From Psychrobacter sp. UBA6766 (GTDB lineage Bacteria; Pseudomonadota; Gammaproteobacteria; Pseudomonadales; Moraxellaceae): DNA of 34,344 nt. Under the pieces are notes generated by a model. It was not told where the DNA came from and did no database searches. It was given only the letters and a program-made list of their open reading frames with translations. The stretch is taken from NCBI RefSeq assembly GCF_002453355.1, contig NZ_DKGQ01000034.1, positions 3,670 through 38,013 on the forward strand. The letters are read 5' to 3'. Numbering within the stretch: the first letter of the stretch is position 1; every line of letters begins with the position of its first letter. Positions 24,610-31,961 of this stretch are shown here, one piece after another. Position numbers and translations under genes: made by a program.

Positions 24610-25521
24610 ATGTATATTCATGTTTTAGGCTCAGCTGCTGGTGGCGGTTTTCCGCAGTGGAATTGTAACTGCCATAACTGCCACGGTGTTCGTCAAGGGA
24701 CAATTGTTGCAAAGACCCGAACCCAATCTTCGATCGCCATATCGGAAAATGGCATAGATTGGATTTTATTTAATGCCTCACCCGATATTCGCCAACAATT
24801 ATTTGAATTTAAGGCAGCATGGCCAGCGCGCGGGCTTAGAGACACAGGCATTACTAATGTAGTCTTAATGGACAGTCAGCTTGACCATACGACAGGTCTA
24901 TTGACGCTACGCGAGGGTTGTCCGATTCGGGTTTGGTGTACTGACATGGTCTACCAAGATCTAACAACAGGGTTTCCTATTTTCAATATGTTGAAGCACT
25001 GGAATGGTGGTCTAGACTGTCATCAAATTGATCCCAAAAAGACCTTTAACATTGAAGGCTTTAACAATTTAGAATTTACGCCTTTAATTATTAAAAGTGC
25101 TGCACCACCGTATTCTCCACATCGTCACGATCCACATGACGGCGATAATATTGCCCTAATTGTGAAAGACTTAAAAACACAAAAACAACTCTTTTATGCA
25201 CCAGGTCTAGGCAAAATTGACGATGATATTATGCAAATTATGAGAGCTTCTGATTGCGTGATGATTGACGGCACTCTATGGACTGACAATGAGATGCAAG
25301 AGTACGGCGTCGGTACAAAAACAGGTCAAGATATGGGACACCTACATATCAGTGGTGAAGACGGCTCACTTTATTATTTAGATCAACTCGAAAATGTTCG
25401 TAAAGTATTGATCCATATTAATAATACGAATCCAATATTGAATGAAGATTCTGAACAGGCTGCTGAATTAAAAGAGCACAATGTTGAAATTGCTTTTGAT
25501 GGTATGCAGATTGAATTGTAA
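24610..25521 (+). CDS. pqqB: PqqB, metallo-beta-lactamase-fold oxygenase of PQQ synthesis
   Basis: This 303-residue protein begins MYIHVLGSAAGGGFPQWNC, followed by the CxCxxC-type zinc site CNCHNC, the family hallmark. Further landmarks are SSIAISENG, NASPDIRQQL, TNVVLMDSQLDHTTGLLTLREG, PPYSPHR, DGDNIALIV and GHLHISGEDGS. PqqB is a non-haem iron hydroxylase thought to hydroxylate the Glu-Tyr-derived intermediate. The start is placed at 24610 to match the family. An in-frame ATG at 24574 would begin inside the terminator hairpin and adds a non-conserved leader. The ribosome site is weak (GGAAA about 11 bases upstream), which fits low expression relative to pqqA. Confidence 0.96.
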   Translation: MYIHVLGSAAGGGFPQWNCNCHNCHGVRQGTIVAKTRTQSSIAISENGIDWILFNASPDIRQQLFEFKAAWPARGLRDTGITNVVLMDSQLDHTTGLLTLREGCPIRVWCTDMVYQDLTTGFPIFNMLKHWNGGLDCHQIDPKKTFNIEGFNNLEFTPLIIKSAAPPYSPHRHDPHDGDNIALIVKDLKTQKQLFYAPGLGKIDDDIMQIMRASDCVMIDGTLWTDNEMQEYGVGTKTGQDMGHLHISGEDGSLYYLDQLENVRKVLIHINNTNPILNEDSEQAAELKEHNVEIAFDGMQIEL

Positions 25522-25533
25522 GGCGAATACAAG

Positions 25534-26301
25534 ATGAAGACGATGCAAGAAGAAAAAATAGCGCTTAACCCAAAAGCGTTTGAACAAGCGATTATGGATA
25601 AAGGTCAGTATTATCATATTTACCATCCTTTTCATATTATGATGCATGAAGGGCGCGCAACCCAGCAGCAAATCCAAGCTTGGGTAGCGAATCGATTTTA
25701 CTACCAAATCAATATTCCGTTAAAAGATGCTGCCATTATGGCTAATTGTCCAGATCACCGTGTGCGTCAAGAATGGATTCAGCGCATGATTGACCAAGAT
25801 GGTGTGTATCCTGATGGCGGTGGCCGTGAGGCATGGTTGGGCTTGGCAGAAGCGGTTGGTCTAACGCGTGAGCAAGTGATTTCTGAAGAGCTTGTATTGC
25901 CAGGCGTCCGTTTTGCCGTTGATGCTTATGTGAATTTTGCACGGCGAGCGTCTTGGACGGAAGCGGCCAGTAGCTCACTTACTGAGCTGTTTGCACCGCA
26001 GATCCATCAGTCGCGCTTAGAGTCCTGGCCAAAGCATTATCCTTGGATCAAAGAGCGAGGGTATACCTATTTTCGCTCGCGTTTAAGTCAAGCTCGCCGC
26101 GATGTTGAGCATGGTTTAACCATCACGCTAGACTCCTTTAAAACGGTTGAGCAACAAGAGCGTATGCTAGAGATACTGCAATTTAAACTCGATATTTTGT
26201 GGACCATCTTGGATGCCTTGAGCTTGGCGTATGTCCATAATCAAGCGCCTTACCAAAGTGTCACCTCCGATAAGGTTTGGCATAAAGGATTGTTCAAATG
26301 A
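25534..26301 (+). CDS. pqqC: PqqC, pyrroloquinoline quinone synthase
   Basis: This 255-residue cofactorless oxidase (EC 1.3.3.11) catalyses the last step, ring closure and eight-electron oxidation of AHQQ to PQQ. Family signatures are YHIYHPFHIMMHEG, WVANRFYYQINIPLKDAAI, DGVYPDGGGREAWLGLAEA, GVRFAVDAYVNFAR, TELFAPQIHQSRL and YFRSRLSQARRDVEHGL; the histidines and arginines of the active site are present. Length is as expected. The start lies 12 bp after pqqB. The gene overlaps pqqD by 4 nt (ATGA). Confidence 0.97.
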   Translation: MKTMQEEKIALNPKAFEQAIMDKGQYYHIYHPFHIMMHEGRATQQQIQAWVANRFYYQINIPLKDAAIMANCPDHRVRQEWIQRMIDQDGVYPDGGGREAWLGLAEAVGLTREQVISEELVLPGVRFAVDAYVNFARRASWTEAASSSLTELFAPQIHQSRLESWPKHYPWIKERGYTYFRSRLSQARRDVEHGLTITLDSFKTVEQQERMLEILQFKLDILWTILDALSLAYVHNQAPYQSVTSDKVWHKGLFK

Positions 26302-26594
26302 GTATCCCTGTTAATTTACCTGAGCTGGATTTATCTCTCGTACCCGTATGGCGCCACGGTTATCGGTTTCAGTTTGAGCCAGCACAGGATGCTTATGTCT
26401 TGCTCTACCCTGAAGGTATGATTACATTAAATGAGAGTGCTAGCATCATTGCTCAACATATTGATGGGCAAGCCTCAACCGCTGACATTATCAAAAAAGT
26501 ACAAGCCATGTTTGGTGATGTCCCTGAAATCGAGCAAGATATTATTGAATATATGCTGGTGGCGCAGCGTGAACATTGGATTGATTTATTATGA
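26298..26594 (+). CDS. pqqD: PqqD, PqqA peptide chaperone
   Basis: This 98-residue winged-helix RiPP recognition element binds PqqA and presents it to PqqE. Conserved features are VPVWRHGYRFQFEPAQDAYVLLYPEG, LNESASIIAQHIDG and the acidic C-terminal helix. It overlaps pqqC and pqqE by 4 nt each (ATGA at both ends), pointing to tight translational coupling. In some species pqqC and pqqD are fused; here they are separate. Confidence 0.95.
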   Translation: MSIPVNLPELDLSLVPVWRHGYRFQFEPAQDAYVLLYPEGMITLNESASIIAQHIDGQASTADIIKKVQAMFGDVPEIEQDIIEYMLVAQREHWIDLL

Positions 26595-27772
26595 CCGATG
26601 CAGTCGGGCTTCCGCTTTGGCTCCTTGCTGAGCTGACCTATCGTTGCCCATTACAATGCCCTTATTGTTCTAATCCTGTTGATTATGCTCAGTATAATCA
26701 GGAGCTAACGACGCAAGAATGGTTTCATGTTTTTGATCAGGCGCGGCAAATGGGCGCCGTACAACTTGGGTTTTCTGGCGGTGAACCTCTGGTTCGTCAA
26801 GACTTGGAAGAACTGGTCGCTTATGCACACAATCAAGGCTTTTATACCAATTTAATCACATCAGGAATGGGATTGAATGAATCTCGTATTGCTCGATTAA
26901 AAGAGGCTGGCTTGGATCATATTCAAATTAGTTTCCAAGCGAGCGATCCTACGATTAACAATGCCTTGGCGGGTTCAAAACATGCTTTTGAGCAAAAGTA
27001 TGAGATGTCACGTTTGGTCAAGCAGTACGATTATCCGATGGTGCTTAATTTTGTCATTCATCGGCAAAACATCGATCAGATTGATCAGATTATTGAGCTG
27101 TGTTTAGAGCTTGAAGCAGATACCGTTGAGCTTGCTATTTGCCAGTTTTATGGTTGGGCATTTGAGAATATGCGAGGTTTATTACCGACAAAAGAGCAGT
27201 TGGTAAGGGCCGAACGCATCACTAATGAGTATCGTCGGAAGATTGAAGAGCAAAATATCAAATGTAAGCTTATCTTTGTGGTTCCTGATTATTATGAAGA
27301 GCGCCCAAAAGCCTGTATGGATGGTTGGGGTAAGATTTTCTTAACTGTCGCACCCGATGGCACTGCTCTGCCATGCCATGCTGCCAGACAAATGCCAATA
27401 CAGTTCCCTAATGTACGAGAAACACCACTTTCAGATATCTGGTATGAGTCGGCAAGCTTTAATCAGTTTCGCGGTGATGATTGGATGCCTGATATGTGTC
27501 AAAGCTGCCCAGAAAAGGATCGCGATTATGGCGGCTGTCGCTGCCAGGCGTTTATGCTGACGGGGAATGCCAAAAATGCAGATCCGGTATGTGGTAAATC
27601 GCCTTACCATTATCTGATCGAGGAGGCTCGTGCAAACAGTGAAACGCCCGTACCCTTTGAAGATTTGTTATTTAGAAATCCAAAGAATTCTAAACGATTG
27701 AATGAAAAGCTCTTAAATGAAAGCTCATTGGGTCAGAATCAGATGATTCCCACGCGTACCCTAACAGATTAA
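26591..27772 (+). CDS. pqqE: PqqE, radical SAM PqqA cross-linking enzyme
   Basis: This 393-residue enzyme (EC 1.21.98.4) forms the carbon-carbon bond between Glu16 and Tyr20 of PqqA. The radical SAM motif Cys-x3-Cys-x2-Cys is at 19-26 (CPLQCPYC). GFSGGEPLVRQDL is the glycine-rich SAM site. The SPASM domain supplies auxiliary cluster ligands near ACMDGWG, LPCHAARQ, MCQSCPEKDRDYGGCRC and DPVCGKSPYH. Length is normal. It overlaps pqqD by 4 nt. The C-terminal 25 residues are polar and variable. Confidence 0.97.
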   Translation: MTDAVGLPLWLLAELTYRCPLQCPYCSNPVDYAQYNQELTTQEWFHVFDQARQMGAVQLGFSGGEPLVRQDLEELVAYAHNQGFYTNLITSGMGLNESRIARLKEAGLDHIQISFQASDPTINNALAGSKHAFEQKYEMSRLVKQYDYPMVLNFVIHRQNIDQIDQIIELCLELEADTVELAICQFYGWAFENMRGLLPTKEQLVRAERITNEYRRKIEEQNIKCKLIFVVPDYYEERPKACMDGWGKIFLTVAPDGTALPCHAARQMPIQFPNVRETPLSDIWYESASFNQFRGDDWMPDMCQSCPEKDRDYGGCRCQAFMLTGNAKNADPVCGKSPYHYLIEEARANSETPVPFEDLLFRNPKNSKRLNEKLLNESSLGQNQMIPTRTLTD

Positions 27773-27788
27773 CAATGATGGATTAATA

Positions 27789-28856
27789 ATGAATACTCAG
27801 CCTGTCATCTTTGATGGACATAATGATTTATTGACTCGACTTTGGCTAAGTGCGTCCGATGATCCCGTGCATGATTTTATTCATGGCGCGCTTCCGGGAC
27901 ATTTAGATTTACAGCGTTGCCGACAAGCGGGGTGGATGGGGGGATTGTTTTCTATTTTTTTGCCGCCATTCGCTTATGTTAAAAACAACCATCCTGAAAA
28001 GTTATCAAAGGCCCTAGGCCTAAATTTGAATTCAGATTCCGACTTTGATCCTCAGCAAATTGTCGATATTTGCTGTGCTCAATTAAAGCTTGCCGAGCAG
28101 TTACAAAATCGATCTGAAGGACAAATACAAATTTGTACTTCCTTATCTCAAATTCAAGCCTGTCAGCGCAATCAACAATTAGCCATTGTTCTACATTTAG
28201 AAGGCGCAGAAGCTGTCGCTATTGAGCCTGGCTTATTAGATATTTTTTATGACGCCGGACTTAGAAGTATCGGTCCACTCTGGAATAGAAAAAGTATTTT
28301 TGGGGATGGCTTAAACGCACCCTTTCCACATTCTCCAGATACAGGATCGGGCCTTACGAAACAAGGGAAAGATCTTATTCTGAGGTGCAGTGAAAAGCAG
28401 ATGTTGATTGATGTCTCACATATGAATGAACGTGCTTTTTGGGATACGTTAGAGATTATTGATCAGCCCATTGTTGCGACCCATTCCAATGCTCATGCTT
28501 TATGCCCGCAAGCAAGAAACTTGACCGATTCCCAATTGGACGCCATTAAACAAAACCGTGGTCTCGTTGGGGTGAATTTTGATGTGGCCTTTCTGCGTGC
28601 TGATGGGCAACGTAATACCCAAACATCACTCGATGTGATTGTCGATCATCTTGATTATCTCGTTGACCATTTGGGCGAAGAGCACGTAGGTTTTGGATCT
28701 GATTTTGATGGTTGTCTATTACCTGATGATTTATCTGATGTTAGTCAAGTCTATAGGCTGGTTGAGCGTATGCAACAACGAAACTTCACCGATCAACTCA
28801 TTAAAAAAATTACTTTAGAAAATTGGCTGAATGTTTTGAATAAAATATGGAAATGA
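27789..28856 (+). CDS. Membrane dipeptidase-family zinc peptidase linked to the pqq operon
   Basis: This 355-residue member of peptidase family M19 (renal dipeptidase-like, EC 3.4.13.19) has a TIM-barrel dinuclear zinc site. Visible ligands and motifs are FDGHNDLL (His-x-Asp), VLHLEGAEAV (bridging Glu), SHMNERAFW, ATHSNAHALCPQARNL (two His) and GFGSDFDG (Asp). No signal peptide is apparent, so it is probably cytoplasmic. It starts 16 bp after pqqE and is probably cotranscribed. As PqqF/PqqG-type proteases are not in the window, it may help trim the cross-linked peptide to the Glu-Tyr unit, but that is inference; a general dipeptidase role is equally possible. Confidence 0.9.
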   Translation: MNTQPVIFDGHNDLLTRLWLSASDDPVHDFIHGALPGHLDLQRCRQAGWMGGLFSIFLPPFAYVKNNHPEKLSKALGLNLNSDSDFDPQQIVDICCAQLKLAEQLQNRSEGQIQICTSLSQIQACQRNQQLAIVLHLEGAEAVAIEPGLLDIFYDAGLRSIGPLWNRKSIFGDGLNAPFPHSPDTGSGLTKQGKDLILRCSEKQMLIDVSHMNERAFWDTLEIIDQPIVATHSNAHALCPQARNLTDSQLDAIKQNRGLVGVNFDVAFLRADGQRNTQTSLDVIVDHLDYLVDHLGEEHVGFGSDFDGCLLPDDLSDVSQVYRLVERMQQRNFTDQLIKKITLENWLNVLNKIWK

Positions 28857-29197
28857 TAGTTTATACAATGATGATGCTCTGAAAGTATGCTGCCATCGTG
28901 ACTTTGAGGTTATATAAAAGTTAATTAAATCCTCAATTTTGGATGTTATAAAACTAAAATGCATTTCAGCAAATTTAGGCCTCTAAAAAACACGTTTTTT
29001 GCTGAATTGAGGTTGGGTTCAAAAATAGTTAAGTTGTAGTCAGTTATGTATTTGAGGTTTTAGGGCAGGGCAGGGCACGGTTTGGGCACCAAATGGGCAC
29101 CGCCATGAAAATGGAATTTTTGTTTGAGTAGCTAGGCTTAACTATATTCAAAAAGATATTTCGAAATATCTTCTAAAACCCTTAAAAATCGGACAAA
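28857..29197. other. Non-coding end of the chromosomal segment left of the tRNA fragment
   Basis: No gene is seen. Five copies of GGGCA(C) start at 29063, 29068, 29073, 29084 and 29095. An imperfect inverted repeat (TTCAGCAAA and TTTGCTGAA) lies near 28970-29010. These may be relics of an earlier recombinase attachment region. Confidence 0.4.
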
Positions 29198-29227
29198 AAA
29201 AAGCCTCACTGTTAAGTGAGGCTTTTT
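29198..29227. terminator. Terminator beside the tRNA-Gly fragment
   Basis: A perfect 13-bp stem (AAAAAGCCTCACT at 29198-29210, AGTGAGGCTTTTT at 29215-29227) has a 4-nt loop. It lies 7 bp beyond the 3' end of the minus-strand tRNA fragment, so it is probably the original terminator of that tRNA gene. It would also stop transcription from the pqq side. Confidence 0.88.
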
Positions 29228-29234
29228 AAGTATT

Positions 29235-29284
29235 TGGAGCGGGAAAAGAGATTCGAACTCTCGACCCCAACCTTGGCAAGGTTG
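29235..29284 (-). tRNA. 3' fragment of tRNA-Gly(GCC), putative island attachment site
   Basis: Read on the minus strand, these 50 bases give a complete anticodon arm (CAACC, loop with GCC, GGTTG), variable loop, T arm with TTCGAAT, the acceptor 3' strand TTCCCGC and CCA. To the right the match to tRNA-Gly stops abruptly: D arm and acceptor 5' strand are missing. This is the pattern left when a tyrosine recombinase integrates in a tRNA gene and displaces its 3' end. A large recombinase gene lies in the DNA to the right. An intact tRNA-Gly should therefore lie at the other island end, outside the window. Confidence 0.85.
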
Positions 29285-29511
29285 ACTGATCGATTTTCAT
29301 TGAAATGTGTTATTCTACATTGACCTGTATATATTGATATATATGGGCTTCAAGATTTTTATAAATTATAGCTTTAAGAGCGGATTAGGTAAATGTATTT
29401 TTTAGTCTGAATATGGTCACCCTAATATTAGGGTCTTTTGACCACTTACCCCTACTCGGGGAGTAAGCGAATTTCACTGTAATAATTAGTTATATCTGTT
29501 GACTTGATTAG
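29285..29511. other. Non-coding, dyad-rich left end of the island
   Basis: No gene is seen. The stretch is AT-rich and holds several dyads: an alternating AT hairpin near 29325-29342, the perfect palindrome ACCCTAATATTAGGGT (29419-29434) with outer arms TGGTCA/TGACCA (29414-29419 and 29439-29444), and an overlapping imperfect dyad around CTTACCCC and GGGGAGTAAG (29444-29466). These may be recombinase or accessory-protein sites. Confidence 0.55.
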
Positions 29512-29528
29512 TAGACCTCTTGCAAAAG

Positions 29529-30373
29529 TCATAGGTTAAGCTCGAAATTAACGATGCCAGCAAACAGCTTCATTATAAGATCATAGCGCTGACGACGGTT
29601 GCGATATTTATGAGCCACGATTTTGAACAACTTGATTAATCCTATTTTTTGATTAAGCCTATTTGTGCTCAACCATAATACTGAACTTTGCCAGATAGTG
29701 ATTAGCCTGTTTGCATATGTCTAACAACTGACCACCACGAGGCTTCTTAAATGGCGTGAAAGTTTGGTTATGTAGCTGTGTTAACCCCTGATAACCACTA
29801 TCGGCCAATAGCGATGCGTCACAAAGCAACCAGTCAGGATAAGTATCTTTATAGAGTTTAAAATCGTGGATTGACCCTTTGGGTATTTGCATATCAAGCA
29901 TCAAACCGGTTTGCCAATGGACGATTACCTGCACTTTTAAGGTGTGTTGTTTTTTCTTACCGCTGTAGTGGTCTATTTGGTTTTTTTGGACGCTCAATTG
30001 GAGTTTCGGTCGCATCAACGATGACGACGCTCCAATTGATATCCTCATCGATGCGACTAGGCAGCTTTTTGGGCAATTCAAACTTGCCATAGTCAATCAG
30101 AACATCTTCTACTTTACGAATGATACGGCTAGCTGAAGATTCATTAATACCAAAGTCCATACTGATATGATAAAGCGTGCGGTATTAAAGCCAATAAGTC
30201 AGGGCTAGTAGTATCTGCTCCTTAAGACTCAGTGCACTGGGTCTGCCTGACTTGGTCTTCTGAGCCTCCTTCTCTTGCATGGCCTCAAACATGTCATAAA
30301 ATGTGGTTTTATGAATGCCTGTGTAGCGTTTAAAATCAGCGTCATTTTGTTTGAGTAGCTTGTCTATGTTCAT
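29529..30373 (-). pseudogene. Degenerate IS5-family DDE transposase
   Basis: Original length was about 280 residues, typical of IS5-family enzymes. The N-terminal part is a helix-turn-helix region (DADFKRYTGIHKTTFYDMFE, then LSLKEQILLALTYWL). An in-frame TAA at 30185-30187 follows, and the frame resumes with MDFGINESSASRIIRKVE. The first catalytic Asp lies in VVIVDATETPIERPKK. A frameshift occurs at a run of seven T on the + strand (29981-29987). The other frame then gives HYSGKKKQHTLKVQVIV, a second Asp in DSGYQG, and MVEHK. A further frame break near 29640-29660 precedes the end KLFKIVAHKYRNRRQRYDLIMKL. The stop overlaps the left inverted repeat. With at least three lesions it is almost surely inactive. 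Confidence 0.85.
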
Positions 30374-30379
30374 ATCTAT

Positions 30380-30531
30380 TATAGTCGATGCACTCTAAAA
30401 AGAGCATAGCGCTACTGGGATGCTGTTTTTAAACGTAGGTTGCATAGCCACTGAGAACGCCGCACGCAAGTAAAACTTATACCAGTAGCGCGTTTAAGTT
30501 TATATAACAGTTTTATTTTCAACTGGCTATA
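30380..30531 (+). repeat. 152-bp direct repeat, copy A (MITE-like)
   Basis: It is nearly identical to 31381-31532, in the same orientation and of the same length. Ends are TATAGTC and GGCTATA, near-inverted. It starts 7 bp upstream of the transposase start codon and ends 6 bp after the cargo gene's stop. It contains no coding sequence and looks like a miniature inverted-repeat element. Confidence 0.8.
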
Positions 30532-30536
30532 CAACT

Positions 30537-31361
30537 TTAAGTTGGATTGACTATATCTAATGCAGGTGAACGTTCAGGTAATGAAAGCAGGATTGGTTTA
30601 AGTTTCGATAAAAAGTATGCAGCATCGCTAGAAAGCTCTAGATCATTAATACAAACTTTAAAAGTTAACATATTGTGTTCATTAAACGCTGAAGACCTCA
30701 TTGAGCTCAAAAACTGGATTCCTCCTGTATATTTTTCATCAAAACTACCATAACTAATACCGAATAAGTCAGAGGTTTTTGCAAAATCTATGTTTTTTGC
30801 TAGCCTTTCGTTGATTATAGATAATATCATAAAATTATCTTCTATATGATATTTGTATTCTATTTGGTATCTAAGTTTCAATAGAATAGATATAATCCTC
30901 ATTATTTTCTCTAATTTGAAATGTATTTGCTCTAATGTAGTAATTAACTGTCTCTGGCTTTTTTCAAAATTACTAACTTCTCGATCTTTGTTATTTATTT
31001 TTTTAATGCTATCAAAAACAATTGGGTCAATTCCGAGTTTTAGTGTGCTTTCATCTGTTAAAAAATTTGTATAGTAGTTAAGGATGTCAATAACCTTAGG
31101 CAAAATGTCTAAATTGAAAAGTTCTGTTTTACCATCGCCATCATCATATAGAACTTGATGATCAATAAATAAAGCATGCATAGCTTTCTCTATTTTATAA
31201 ACTTTACTTTCACATAATTCAAGGGTATATGATTTGTCAAGATCAGGTTCACCCCAAGAACTTTTCAAAACATTAATTCTTTTTGATATATTGTTTGCTT
31301 TACCAATTTTAACTACTTTTAAATTGCTATATACTAAAATGTATAAAAAACTATTTTTCAT
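30537..31361 (-). CDS. Protein with GIY-YIG-like (T5orf172/Mug113) N-terminal domain, island cargo
   Basis: From the ATG at 31361 the protein is 274 residues; AAGGA eight bases upstream fixes this start over one at 31394. The N-terminal 100 residues (FLYILVYSNLKVVKIGKA, SKRINVL, KIEKAMHALF, GKTELFNLD) resemble the T5orf172/Mug113 branch of the GIY-YIG nuclease superfamily, with the KIG strand, an Arg helix, Glu-x3-His and a terminal Glu-x-Phe. The rest is helical and unrecognised. The gene is strongly AT-rich and sits exactly between two 152-bp repeats inside an IS-bracketed unit, so it was acquired. Such domains occur in phage and defence-linked proteins, but its role here is unknown. Confidence 0.7.
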   Translation of the reverse strand: MKNSFLYILVYSNLKVVKIGKANNISKRINVLKSSWGEPDLDKSYTLELCESKVYKIEKAMHALFIDHQVLYDDGDGKTELFNLDILPKVIDILNYYTNFLTDESTLKLGIDPIVFDSIKKINNKDREVSNFEKSQRQLITTLEQIHFKLEKIMRIISILLKLRYQIEYKYHIEDNFMILSIINERLAKNIDFAKTSDLFGISYGSFDEKYTGGIQFLSSMRSSAFNEHNMLTFKVCINDLELSSDAAYFLSKLKPILLSLPERSPALDIVNPT

Positions 31362-31380
31362 AGCTATTCCTTGCTTTTTG

Positions 31381-31532
31381 TACAGTCGATGCACTCTAAA
31401 AAGAACATAGCGCTACTGGGATACTGTTTTTCAACGTAGGTTGCGCAGCCCTTAGGAAGGCAGCACGCAAGTAAAATTTATACTAGTAGCGCATTTAAGT
31501 TTATATAACAGTTTTATTTTTAACTGACTATA
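31381..31532 (+). repeat. 152-bp direct repeat, copy B (MITE-like)
   Basis: It is the partner of 30380-30531, with roughly 15 scattered differences by eye and no length change. Ends are TACAGTC and GACTATA. It lies 20 bp upstream of the cargo gene's start, so it may carry or displace that gene's promoter. Confidence 0.8.
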
Positions 31533-31717
31533 GATTTAAATATGTACTTACTGGTAGTTTAAAATACATGAGACTAATTAGGCTTGCAATACGAATTGAT
31601 CTATAGACGTCAACTGTTGTCGTATAAAAAATATAACCAGAGCGTATAAAAATGAAACCAATCCCACCGAGACCGCCATGGAATCAAAGCCAACTCTCAG
31701 AAGCCTTTATCAATTAA
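31533..31717. other. Non-coding DNA within the composite unit
   Basis: No gene or clear structure is seen in these 185 bp. Confidence 0.4.
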
Positions 31718-31799
31718 TAAATCTCTTGCATAAGTCATTGCTAGCCCTTGATACTCCGTTAACGAAGGTCAATAAAACGGTACTTTTGTAAGAGGTCTA
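31718..31799. mobile_element. 82-bp mini-element or IS-end remnant
   Basis: Its left end TAAATCTCTTGCATAAGTCAT matches 18 of 21 bases of the IS5-like left end at 29512. Its right end is the inverse of the same sequence (31782-31799). It contains both ends but no transposase, so it is an internally deleted copy or a MITE of the same family. Confidence 0.65.
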
Positions 31800-31961
31800 G
31801 TATCCCCCCTCAAAAGCAATGAGCCTTTGATTTTTTACCTGTCGTTTCTTTCCTTAATTGTCTCGAAATATTTTTAGTATATAACGGTTATACAAACCTA
31901 TTCCGGTCTAACTGAGTATTATATGGCTGTATACCTACCGTATTTTTTAATGCAATGTTTA

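Larger units (their letters stand above)
29513..31798. mobile_element. IS5-like composite unit carrying a cargo gene (decayed)
   Basis: The left end begins AGACCTCTTGCAAAAGT (29513-29529). The right end ACTTTTGTAAGAGGTCT (31782-31798) is its inverse with 16 of 17 matches. Both are flanked by AGT (29510-29512 and 31799-31801), consistent with a 3-bp target duplication. Inside, from left to right, are a broken transposase, a 152-bp repeat, an AT-rich gene, a second 152-bp repeat, spacer DNA and another end-like sequence. Two decayed IS copies in the same orientation flanking cargo would explain this. The 3-bp match alone could be chance. Confidence 0.55.

Noticed and set aside
29871..30092. Plus-strand open frame across the transposase
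   Set aside because: It is antisense to recognisable transposase coding sequence.
31362..31394. Earlier start for the GIY-YIG-like cargo gene
   Set aside because: It would begin inside the 152-bp repeat without a ribosome site; the ATG at 31361 has AAGGA.
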